Assembly: GCA_050303435.1 (NCBI GenBank)
Contig: JBNLBT010000022.1
Location: forward strand, 1 to 38,925
Direction: 5' to 3'
DNA from: JBNLBT01 sp050303435
GTDB taxonomy: Bacteria > Pseudomonadota > Gammaproteobacteria > Xanthomonadales > Marinicellaceae
Length of the DNA: 38,925 nt
Positions 24,201 through 30,624 of this stretch are shown piece by piece. Position 1 is the stretch's first letter. Each line of letters starts with the position of its first letter. Both the position numbers and the translations under genes were made by a program. The notes beneath the pieces are model-generated. The model had not been told where the DNA came from. It saw nothing but the letters and a program-made list of their open reading frames with translations, and did no database searches.

Positions 24201-24459
24201 TGGCGATGGGGCGGAAACGGTGCAACCGTTCGATGAAATCCGTGCCATTTTGCAACTGCGCACGGACAACGGTGCGCGGGCCGTCAATCACCGCTGGCAA
24301 GCCTTGCGCTGGCGGCTGGCACAGTTGCAGGGCGATGCCAGCCTGGCAGAAACCCTGCGCTCAGAATTGATGGCCGATGGCTATCGCAACCCGGATCTGC
24401 TGGAAGGTCTGCCGGCGGATGAAACAGTCGTAATCAACAAAGAGGAGCAAAAACAATGA
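21211..24459 (+). CDS. Winged-helix / nSTAND NTPase / TM / TPR signalling protein
   Basis: The 1082-residue protein begins with an OmpR/CadC-type winged-helix DNA-binding domain (about 8-105; VHKCIAELRKALGD, PRYIRTVPKKGYSVI). A STAND NTPase module follows: FPGPQPMD...YFGRD entry motif, Walker A SGETGVGKTS (169-178), Walker B RILFIDQLEWLY (246-257). One TM helix lies near 563-585 (GLALLLVLMLWGGW). The C-terminal half is TPR-like helices (for example ALNNLGTLANSMQQLQQADVYFQQSVAIK). The layout implies a membrane-bound transcription regulator whose periplasmic TPRs sense a ligand or partner, with NTP-driven assembly. A STAND role in immunity or conflict is possible but not shown. Its stop overlaps the next start as ATGA, so the small downstream protein is made with it. 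Confidence 0.87.
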   Translation: MTAELFEKPFHLGDWLIKPARNEISNARSNRAIQPKMMQVLIYLCQHPNRIVAPDDLIEHCWGNLPMSDNPVHKCIAELRKALGDSSKKPRYIRTVPKKGYSVIARLSLADSGGQVNEPYWLDRSPFPGPQPMDASMHAVYFGRDHALGEIGRRLDRVEAGTPVLITLSGETGVGKTSLIQAGLVPRLRNPYRPFKHAYTDCVSLSLHACTRSAERGEWLQSLRQRCHPPEACNNADPPPSSAAQRILFIDQLEWLYAADDGDALAAELLAQLRTLLRGGQWLVIVAVRTHAATRWLNDCVNAVDDIEHHHHRLEAPDIAQLDRMVHQPALAAGLRFEQRPENKTRLGQHLVQSAHDRQHALTSLQAVLWVLYRDREGHMLTWAAHEAAGGMATAVVSAAEQLRSHLTAEHTQLLQRWLHKLLSLNWRNGEQVKRLDMPVSLCRNGAERALLEQLLDGGLLRDSTHRNAPSVHLAHPVLCTDWPWLVQWIDAHRASLRARDDIAMASTRWLGHDLDRALLYARGRLWQMARRVRDNPDCRLSDDEHRFIQACTQERTRRNRWRLLNGTGLALLLVLMLWGGWRMQVQEKEIRRQSGQLSQLRTLGLEELKNQLKPLGRVDLLAPLGQAVIAQMQQNSAHNLSDTERLQWASTHLLMGEILFEQRDMPQAGEHFQAAAAVLRAFDEAPTRAVLVLQKSMLAHYWLGYLAYLQRQFDAGESHWQAYLHLARELAEMQPDNPDWRLEISYALNNLGTLANSMQQLQQADVYFQQSVAIKQQLLELRPNDAVLIADLADSVSWVGTIEQKQGRLSDALGHFIESREITRQLSGMDPGNAEWRHRLALAWHRVALMQFDLGLLQDSEAAVKRTLELLSALAQADDHNYDLKRQLINAYQLHAQISRAHGQHSQALQAIQIAQQLIEAFRLNLKFNENTALQQIKLMRQQALIMQQQDRSDAAMTVLNDAVRLWHESLSVEQNAQAEALVLVQLARLHLMQLNGDGAETVQPFDEIRAILQLRTDNGARAVNHRWQALRWRLAQLQGDASLAETLRSELMADGYRNPDLLEGLPADETVVINKEEQKQ

Positions 24460-24812
24460 ACGTCGAATTGACAGTGGCCTTTGTGGGCTTTGGCGGCAAC
24501 GCCGCTGAGGGTGAATACTTTTTCAGTTATTCTCCGAACGTGATATTGATCGAAAAGAAAGACGTGACCGTGAACATCGTGTTCAGCCCGGAAACTGGCG
24601 AGCAGTTCGAAATGCAGGCATTTCTGACCTCTGATGATGGACAGGAGTTCGGCGCACGGAAGTTCTCCAGCAACAAACGCTCGGTTGAAGTGCTGGACAG
24701 GAACACCCGACCGCAATTGATCCAGACCAGCGTGCTGGTGCGCGACACCGGCCGCAATCGCCTGATCAGTTGCGATCCGCAGGTGCTCAACATCCCCGAC
24801 ACCCACGATTGA
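24456..24812 (+). CDS. Small protein of unknown function coupled to the nSTAND gene
   Basis: The product is 118 residues, without signal peptide, TM helix or motif I recognise. The pattern is beta-rich (VELTVAFVGFGG, FFSYSPNVILIEKKDVTVNIVF, KRSVEVLDRN, LIQTSVLVRDTG). It has a single Cys near the C-terminus. GAGGAG lies about nine bases before the ATG, which overlaps the stop of the winged-helix/STAND gene as ATGA. This fixed coupling suggests that it is a partner, effector or regulated product of that protein. A strong hairpin follows immediately, closing the two-gene unit. Confidence 0.78.
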   Translation: MNVELTVAFVGFGGNAAEGEYFFSYSPNVILIEKKDVTVNIVFSPETGEQFEMQAFLTSDDGQEFGARKFSSNKRSVEVLDRNTRPQLIQTSVLVRDTGRNRLISCDPQVLNIPDTHD

Positions 24813-24818
24813 ATCGTC

Positions 24819-24858
24819 CCATCCATCGACGCGCCCGTCAGGACGCGTCGATGGATGG
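24819..24858. terminator. Long perfect hairpin between convergent genes
   Basis: A 15-bp perfect stem (24819-24833 with 24844-24858) around a 10-base loop lies between the stop of the small gene at 24812 and the stop of the cytochrome gene at 24866. It lacks a T-run on both strands, so its action as a terminator is inferred from strength and position. Confidence 0.6.
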
Positions 24859-24865
24859 CTTCACT

Positions 24866-27800
24866 TCAGGGGCTGCATTCTTGTCCCTGCACGGTGCGAC
24901 AGGCGCCGTCGATGTACAGCTTCCAATCTTGAATCACCGGTTCACCTTCCGCCGTGCGCGTGGCGGTGTTCAGGTGACTGGTGAGGTAGTACAGCCGCTG
25001 GATGTCGTCTTTCTCTTTGGGCCCCACCGCGGCGTCACTGAAGCGGTCCTGCAGATACGCGGGGGGAATCGACTGGTTGTACATTTTTACCGCCACACGC
25101 GCCGCATCGCGGGCTTGCGCCGGGGTCAGCTGCAGCCGATATTTCAAGCGGTCACTGCCGGTGCGAGTGGGGTCGGTGTAGTCCGGATCATCGGCGGTGC
25201 GGCCCACCGGCACACCGAGCATCTGGATGTAGGGTGATGCCTGCTTGAGAAAATAGGCCGGATCGTAGCCTTTGCCGCGCAGGCGGTTGTCTTTCACATC
25301 GCTGACCCGACGCAGAAAAGAGGTGGTCAGGTGACCGTCCGAATCCTTGATCAGTTCCTGGTAAATTTGCACCTGGTCCTGGGTGGTGATCTGCTGGTAA
25401 TGCGGCTGATATTCGGTGGTGCCTTTGCCGCCGCGTTCACTGGGCAGCGGTTGATCGCTGGTGCCGTCCAAAATCACGCCGAGGCGATTGGTGCGACCGG
25501 ACGCCCACAGCATGCGGTCGCTGCGGTCATAGACGATGAATTCCAGAAAAGCGCGCCGGAAACCGACGCCTGAAGGCATGAAGTGACCGCTCAGATTGAC
25601 CACCTCAACGTCCGCCTCAAGCAGCCCGTTGCCGTCCACACGCAGCGACTTGAGATGCACCTCTGCAGTTTGCCGGCGCGCCATTTCCAGCATCGAGTCG
25701 CGGCCGGTGATCAGCGCCGGCTGCACATCGGATTTGACCATGTAATCGAGCTGGCGCAAACCCAGCAGCAGCGGAAATTGCTGGAACATTTCATTGATGA
25801 ACACGTTCAGGCCGTGCAGCGCATGGCGGGCAAAGCGGTCGCGTTTGCGCAAGCGGATGTCGTCGTTGGGCAGGCGGTGCGTGGTGGGCGCAAAATCGCT
25901 GCTTTCGATGTTGGCGATTTGCACGCCTTTCAGGGGGTTGTGCGTGGAGCCGACCTTGAATTCAGTGGGCATGTGGCAATCCTGACAGCTTTTGAACCAC
26001 CCGGCTTTGGAAAAATCACTGTTGACCCATTCCAGGTGCGTGGTCTGTTCATAGGTCGAGGTCACTTTTTGCCCATCCGGTGCGCTGTGCGCGTGCAGGC
26101 TGCCGTCGTTGTTAAAGGTCGGCAGCAGAATGTTGTGACAGGTGCCACACAGATGGCTGCTGGCGATTTGCTGGCCATGCTGTGGGGTGATCCCGAGCGC
26201 GTTTTGCATGGGTTTGGGCACCACTTCATCGTACGGCCCAAACACCTCGGTGGGCTGGCCGGCGACAAAGTTGCCGGTGAAACTGGCTTCCTGGCCAAAA
26301 TCGGTGTCCAGCATCTGATGGCACACCTGACAGGAAATGCCGTCGCGTGCCAGTGCGCCGTACGCCGCGCTGTGGTTGTCCGGCGGGCTTTGCCAGTCGG
26401 TCACGGTTTTTTTCGCGAACGGTGTACCGAAAGGCACGCTGGCCGGCGGCTGCACCGCAAACAGATCCTTGCATTCATCCGACGGCGGCGTGTCAATGGC
26501 CTGTTGCCGCTGACCCATCACGCCGTGGCAATGCAGGCAGGTGTTTTCGATGCAGCGGGTGTGCGCCGGCAGGTTGTTGGTCTCGCTTTGCAGCTGAGAG
26601 AAAAAGATCGGATCGCGGCCGGCCAGCCCCATCGGTGAAACGCGCCATTCGCCGTAGGGTGAAACATTGATTTTTTCATCGCTGCCGTGTTTGTCGATCA
26701 GCATGTTGGCTTCGGCGGCGTTGGCGTAGGTGGCGTCGTGGCAGTTGATGCACTGGTCCGAAGTCAGGTATTGATCCGGGCCATCGGCGGCCGCGATGCG
26801 GTGGTCGTAGGTTTCCGCTGGAAAGCGCAATGGCCAGGCCTGATCAAAACGTTCAATGCCGAGCGTGCCGTAGTAAGCCACAAACTCGGCGTCCGGCGCC
26901 GGCAGTGGCTGTGAAAACGGCGATTGATACGCCGCGCTGGCCGCGTCGCGGTTCAGCACCGGGCTGTGACGGGCATCGGCCGCGGCGTCACCGGACGCCG
27001 GTCCGGCAGGGTACCAGCGGTATTGCAGCCCCAGGGAGATCAGGTTGTCCAGTGAAGAAAAGGTCAATTCATTTTCAGCGGTGGCGTGGCAGTTGATACA
27101 CGCCGCGCCAAACAGGCTGTAAGGATACACCGCATCAAACACTTTGCTGTGGCCATTGGGCAGTTGCTGGCCAAACAGGTAGCCGGTGGGGTACCAGTCG
27201 GGGTTGCGTTGCACCGGCGCCTTGGGCACGTCCCCGGGCAACACAAAGGCGGATTTGTCCAGCAACGGCGGGTTGCCATCGCCCTGCATGGTGGGATTGG
27301 CCCAGTACCAGCCGTCGTGTGACTGCCCGCTGCGCACCATCACGGTCCAGGAATCCGGCAGGCGCTGATCGTTGTCCGGAATGCGCATGCAATCGCCGTC
27401 GCGCACGACGCCCAATTGTTCATTGATGCTGGCCATTTCCTTGATGATCATGGCGCCGACCGGCAGATCGCCCTGGCGTCCACCGCACAGCCAGCGCGCC
27501 ACTTCCGGTGAATAAAACACGCGCACCGCCGGATGCACACCGTAGGATTCACCGCTGCCGATCGGGCCCACATAGGGACCGGTCAGTCGCCAGTGCAGAT
27601 CGCGCGGCCAGTTCAGTTTGGCGTCGTATTCCCGTTTGCGCAAAAAACCGCGCAAGGCTTCGTCGTAGGCGTTTTTTGCTTTCAGGTCGGTGACCTGACC
27701 CGGTTCCAGCGGCAAGGACACCTGCGCGCGCCAGTTGTCGTTTAAATCGGGCAGCTGTGTTGCGCACCAGGCGCGGGTGCGTTCGGCGAGCGTTTTTTCG

Positions 27801-27916
27801 CTCAGCGGATCGCTGCTGCAGACCCAGTCATCGGGATCGGGCGGCAATTGGCTCAATGCAGTGAAGTTGATCAGCATCAACGGCAGGATGCGACCGAGTG
27901 AACGGAACGGTTTCAT
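24866..27916 (-). CDS. P460-like / hexahaem cytochrome c fusion protein
   Basis: The 1016-residue protein has a signal-like N-terminus (MKPFRSLGRILPLMLINFTALS). The N-terminal third resembles cytochrome P460 proteins (VFYSPEVARWLC, LPVGAMIIKEM, DSWTVMVRSGQSHDGWYW, YPTGYLFGQ). Six c-type haem motifs follow at CINCH 273, CINCH 389, CLHCH 460, CQVCH 529, CGTCH 590 and CQDCH 644, and then a 370-residue C-terminal beta-rich region without haem motifs (LSGHFMPSGVGFRR). It should be a periplasmic or extracellular electron-transfer or redox enzyme. The pentahaem/hexahaem layout recalls octahaem-type and MtrC-like proteins only loosely. AGGAG precedes the ATG closely and a good promoter lies at 28055-28083. 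No cytochrome maturation or partner oxidoreductase gene is adjacent. Confidence 0.85.
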   Translation of the reverse strand: MKPFRSLGRILPLMLINFTALSQLPPDPDDWVCSSDPLSEKTLAERTRAWCATQLPDLNDNWRAQVSLPLEPGQVTDLKAKNAYDEALRGFLRKREYDAKLNWPRDLHWRLTGPYVGPIGSGESYGVHPAVRVFYSPEVARWLCGGRQGDLPVGAMIIKEMASINEQLGVVRDGDCMRIPDNDQRLPDSWTVMVRSGQSHDGWYWANPTMQGDGNPPLLDKSAFVLPGDVPKAPVQRNPDWYPTGYLFGQQLPNGHSKVFDAVYPYSLFGAACINCHATAENELTFSSLDNLISLGLQYRWYPAGPASGDAAADARHSPVLNRDAASAAYQSPFSQPLPAPDAEFVAYYGTLGIERFDQAWPLRFPAETYDHRIAAADGPDQYLTSDQCINCHDATYANAAEANMLIDKHGSDEKINVSPYGEWRVSPMGLAGRDPIFFSQLQSETNNLPAHTRCIENTCLHCHGVMGQRQQAIDTPPSDECKDLFAVQPPASVPFGTPFAKKTVTDWQSPPDNHSAAYGALARDGISCQVCHQMLDTDFGQEASFTGNFVAGQPTEVFGPYDEVVPKPMQNALGITPQHGQQIASSHLCGTCHNILLPTFNNDGSLHAHSAPDGQKVTSTYEQTTHLEWVNSDFSKAGWFKSCQDCHMPTEFKVGSTHNPLKGVQIANIESSDFAPTTHRLPNDDIRLRKRDRFARHALHGLNVFINEMFQQFPLLLGLRQLDYMVKSDVQPALITGRDSMLEMARRQTAEVHLKSLRVDGNGLLEADVEVVNLSGHFMPSGVGFRRAFLEFIVYDRSDRMLWASGRTNRLGVILDGTSDQPLPSERGGKGTTEYQPHYQQITTQDQVQIYQELIKDSDGHLTTSFLRRVSDVKDNRLRGKGYDPAYFLKQASPYIQMLGVPVGRTADDPDYTDPTRTGSDRLKYRLQLTPAQARDAARVAVKMYNQSIPPAYLQDRFSDAAVGPKEKDDIQRLYYLTSHLNTATRTAEGEPVIQDWKLYIDGACRTVQGQECSP

Positions 27917-28243
27917 GGAACTCTCCTCTTTGTGTGTGTGTTCTGGTCACGGCATGCGCCGGTTTGGGGGGTGGGTGACCGGCATGCGCGCAACCGCTGG
28001 GCCGGCCTGCACGGTTGCAATGGTTGTTTTTCTTTGCAGCTCCGGCTTGCGTCCATGATAACCGCCTTGCCCGAGAATCGCAAAAACTGAAATGCGCCCG
28101 CAGCGGCAAAAGCCCATTCGGCAAGATCCGGTTCGACCACACAAGCGCGCGGATGCACAATGTGTCGTCATTGGGCACCCGCTGTGGTGCCCATTGGGTC
28201 ACACCGAAAGGTGTTGCGAATACAGAACACAGTGGAGAAAAAA
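27917..28243. other. Divergent intergenic region, cytochrome gene / DUF1203-like gene
   Basis: Apart from the cytochrome promoter, this stretch holds an 8-bp perfect hairpin (TGGGCACC/GGTGCCCA, 28172-28193) and a smaller one (ACACC/GGTGT, about 28201-28214), both in the likely leader of the plus-strand gene. GGAG at 28234-28237 is its ribosome-binding site. No protein or RNA gene is recognised. Confidence 0.4.
28055..28083 (-). promoter_or_regulatory. Sigma-70-like promoter of the cytochrome gene
   Basis: On the minus strand TTGCGA (28083-28078) and TATCAT (28060-28055) are exactly 17 bases apart. The resulting leader would be about 130 bases and ends with the AGGAG ribosome-binding site of the cytochrome gene. 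Confidence 0.55.
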
Positions 28244-28786
28244 ATGTATCGGATTCAATCGGTGCCGCAAGAAGTGCTCACGGCCATCCGTGCGCTGGCA
28301 CATTCGCGTCCTGAAGACGCACGCGTTGAGGTCAGCACGGCCCCTGAAAGTGGCTATGGCCCCTGCCGCAGTTGCCTGCGACAGTTCAATCCGGGTGAAC
28401 GTCGGGTGTTGTTCCGCCACCGGCCCATGCACGGCGGTGCCTTGCACGATGAAAGCGGGCCGGTCTTTGTGCATCTGGACGCCTGCGAAGCGTACCCGCC
28501 GCAGGGCGGATTCCCACCCGAGGTGAGCGACGGCCGCTGCGCCATCGAACTGACGCTGCGCAGTTATTCGCAGGACGGCCGCCTGTTGCAGGGCGCCCTG
28601 CTGGGCAATGAATCGATCGACGCCTTGATTGAACGTCTGTTTGCCAACCCCGAGGCTCAGCGCATCCGCGTGTACAACGCCGAATACGGCTGTTTTATCT
28701 GCCTGCTGGAGCGCGTGCAGGTCGACAGCGACGCCATCACAGCAGCGCCTGCACCGCGCGCACAAACTCCGCGCGCGGCAGGCTGA
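28244..28786 (+). CDS. DUF1203-like protein
   Basis: From the ATG at 28244 (GGAG six bases upstream) the protein has 180 residues. It shows the pattern of the DUF1203 family: an early CRSCLRQFNPGE segment (41-52), SGPVFVHLDACEAY (71-84) and a later LRSY region. No catalytic function is known for the family. The conserved Cys and His could bind metal, which is inference. The C-terminal tail is Ala/Pro-rich (AAPAPRAQTPRAAG) and its last 50 bases overlap the 3' end of the convergent aat gene, so the tail may be poorly conserved. An ATG 28 codons upstream is in frame but lacks family similarity. Confidence 0.82.
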   Translation: MYRIQSVPQEVLTAIRALAHSRPEDARVEVSTAPESGYGPCRSCLRQFNPGERRVLFRHRPMHGGALHDESGPVFVHLDACEAYPPQGGFPPEVSDGRCAIELTLRSYSQDGRLLQGALLGNESIDALIERLFANPEAQRIRVYNAEYGCFICLLERVQVDSDAITAAPAPRAQTPRAAG

Positions 28787-29405
28787 GTGCTCCCAGGCTG
28801 CGCAGGTGTGCAGAATCCACCTGGCAGTCGAGCAGGGGGTGGTCGTTGCGCAGCATCCAGCGGGTCAGCTCGTACAGCGCCAGTTTGGAGCCGTTGGTCT
28901 GTGCGCTGAACATCGATTCGCCAAACAGCATGCGGCCGATGTGCACGCCGTAGATGCCACCGGCCAGACCGCGGTCGGTTTCAATTTCCAGGCAAAACGC
29001 GTGACCGCGGTCAAACAGCCGCTGGTAGGCCTGCAGCATTTGCGTGGAGATCCAGGTGCCGCTCTGCCCTTTGCGTCGCGCCGCGCAGTGCCGCATCACG
29101 CCAGCAAAGTCGCGATTCCAATGCACCCGATGATCGCTTGCACGCAGGCTGCGTTGCAATCGTCGACTCAGGTGCAAGGCATTGGGGTACAGCACCGTGC
29201 GTGGATCGGGCGACCACCAGAGGATTTCCTCGCCGGGGTTGTACCAGGGAAAAATGCCGCGGCGATAGGCTTTGAGTAAACGCGCTTCGGACAAATCGCC
29301 GCCGTAGGCCAACAGGCCGTTGGGTTCTTTCAGTGCCATGTGCACCGCGGGAAAGTTCTCCGCCTCATCCAGGCAAGGCAACAAGATCGGTTGGTCCGCG
29401 CTCAT
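28737..29405 (-). CDS. aat: Leucyl/phenylalanyl-tRNA-protein transferase
   Basis: The enzyme transfers Leu or Phe from tRNA to N-terminal Arg/Lys of proteins, creating N-degrons for ClpS/ClpAP (cytoplasm). The 222 residues are close to the 234 of E. coli Aat. Visible signatures are EPNGLLAYGGDLS, AYRRGIFPWY, ILWWSPDPR, GGIYGVHIGRMLFGESMFS and a C-terminal DCQVDSAHLRSLGA. The ATG at 29405 is chosen over a TTG six codons upstream. Its 3' end overlaps the convergent DUF1203-like gene by 50 bases. It lies downstream of trxB on the same strand, separated by a strong hairpin. Confidence 0.97.
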   Translation of the reverse strand: MSADQPILLPCLDEAENFPAVHMALKEPNGLLAYGGDLSEARLLKAYRRGIFPWYNPGEEILWWSPDPRTVLYPNALHLSRRLQRSLRASDHRVHWNRDFAGVMRHCAARRKGQSGTWISTQMLQAYQRLFDRGHAFCLEIETDRGLAGGIYGVHIGRMLFGESMFSAQTNGSKLALYELTRWMLRNDHPLLDCQVDSAHLRSLGALSLPRAEFVRAVQALL

Positions 29406-29474
29406 GGGAATCAGTTTTAGCAAAAATCACAGTGAAATAACAGTGCCAATGGGCGTCCCGCCGCATCGCTGAGA

Positions 29475-29505
29475 CGAGAACACCGGCGCCGGGCCGGTGT
29501 TCTCG
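29475..29505 (-). terminator. Hairpin terminator after trxB
   Basis: A perfect 13-bp stem (CGAGAACACCGGC / GCCGGTGTTCTCG) with a 5-base loop lies 19 bases past the trxB stop and before aat. No T-run follows on the minus strand, so efficient termination is inferred from stem strength. Confidence 0.6.
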
Positions 29506-29523
29506 ATGGCCTGTGGTTGCGCT

Positions 29524-30480
29524 TTATTTGCTGGCCAGCGCGTCCAGATAGCGTTCGGCATCCAGCGCGGCCATGCAGCCGGTGCCGGCCGAAGTGATGG
29601 CCTGGCGATAAATGTGATCCATCACGTCGCCGGCGGCATACACGCCGGCCACGGAGGTCTGCGTGGCGTTGCCCTGTTGTCCGGATTCCACCTTGATGTA
29701 GCCGTGTTGCATGTCCAATTGATCCTTGAAAATGCCGGTGTTGGGCGAGTGACCGATGGCGATGAATACGCCCTGCACATCCAGGGTGCGCCCTTCGCCG
29801 CTTTGCACGTGCTTGATGTTCAGTCCATTGACCCCGCGCGCGTCGCCGACGACTTCGTCGACCACGTGATCCCACACCAGTTCCACGTTGCCGTTTTTGG
29901 CTTTTTCGAACAGGCGGTCCTGCAGGATTTTCTCCGAACGCAGGCTGTCGCGGCGATGCACCAGATACACTTTCGAAGCGATGTTGGACAGGTACAGCGC
30001 TTCTTCCACCGCGGTGTTGCCGCCGCCGACCACCGCCACCGGCTGATCGCGGTAAAAGAAGCCGTCACAGGTGGCGCAGGCGGACACGCCTTTGCCCTTG
30101 AATTTTTCTTCCGACTCAAGGCCCAGGTATTTGGCGCTGGCGCCGGTGGCAATGATCAATGCATCGCAGCTGTATTCGGCCTGATCGCCTTTGAGTATAA
30201 AGGGACGCTGGCTCAGCTTGGTGCTGTTGATGTAATCGAAAATGACCTTGGTGTCGAATTTTTCCGCGTGTTTCAACATGCGCGCCATCAGGTCGGGGCC
30301 TTGCAGGTCGTCCGGATCGCCCGGCCAGTTTTCAACTTCCGTGGTGGTCATCAGTTGTCCGCCCTGCTCCAGGCCGGTGATCAGCACCGGATTCAGGTTG
30401 GCGCGCGCTGCGTACACAGCGGCGGTGTATCCGGCCGGGCCGGAACCGAGGATGATCAGTTGATGATGTTGCGTGCTCAT
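29524..30480 (-). CDS. trxB: Thioredoxin reductase
   Basis: NADPH-dependent FAD flavoenzyme that reduces thioredoxin in the cytoplasm. The 318 residues match the bacterial low-molecular-weight form. Motifs are LGSGPAGYTAAVYAARA (FAD dinucleotide fold), GGQLMTTTEVENWPG, the redox-active SACATCDGFF (Cys135, Cys138), VVGGGNTAVEEA (NADPH fold) and GVYAAGDVMDHIYRQAITSAG. The ATG at 30480 begins at MSTQHHQ, just before the FAD fold, and GGGAG lies 5-9 bases upstream; an in-frame ATG 38 codons earlier is rejected. It has its own promoter (30508-30536) and a hairpin at its 3' end. Confidence 0.98.
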   Translation of the reverse strand: MSTQHHQLIILGSGPAGYTAAVYAARANLNPVLITGLEQGGQLMTTTEVENWPGDPDDLQGPDLMARMLKHAEKFDTKVIFDYINSTKLSQRPFILKGDQAEYSCDALIIATGASAKYLGLESEEKFKGKGVSACATCDGFFYRDQPVAVVGGGNTAVEEALYLSNIASKVYLVHRRDSLRSEKILQDRLFEKAKNGNVELVWDHVVDEVVGDARGVNGLNIKHVQSGEGRTLDVQGVFIAIGHSPNTGIFKDQLDMQHGYIKVESGQQGNATQTSVAGVYAAGDVMDHIYRQAITSAGTGCMAALDAERYLDALASK

Positions 30481-30507
30481 GCGACTCCCGTTCATTTGAA
30501 AAATGGC

Positions 30508-30536
30508 ATGATAAACCGCGCACCGGCGTTTGTAAA
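30508..30536 (-). promoter_or_regulatory. Sigma-70-like promoter of trxB
   Basis: On the minus strand TTTACA (30536-30531) and TATCAT (30513-30508) are 17 bases apart. The expected transcript begins about 20 bases before the GGGAG ribosome-binding site of trxB, a compact and convincing arrangement. Confidence 0.6.
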
Positions 30537-30573
30537 ATTCAAAAATTACAATACAGTGATTGGTGTTTCCGAT

Positions 30574-30611
30574 CACGCCCGGGCGCAGTGCCACATCTGC
30601 GCCCGGGCGTG
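30574..30611 (-). terminator. Long GC-rich hairpin after the secreted propeller gene
   Basis: A perfect 15-bp stem (CACGCCCGGGCGCAG / CTGCGCCCGGGCGTG) with an 8-base loop starts 14 bases past the stop of the gene at 30625. It probably separates that gene from trxB, whose promoter lies just downstream. No T-run on the minus strand. Confidence 0.6.
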
Positions 30612-30624
30612 GCTTGCAGGCGAA

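Noticed and set aside
25583..26638. A long plus-strand frame opposite the cytochrome gene.
   Set aside because: The minus strand has six CXXCH motifs in order with a good promoter and ribosome-binding site; the plus frame has no recognisable domain.
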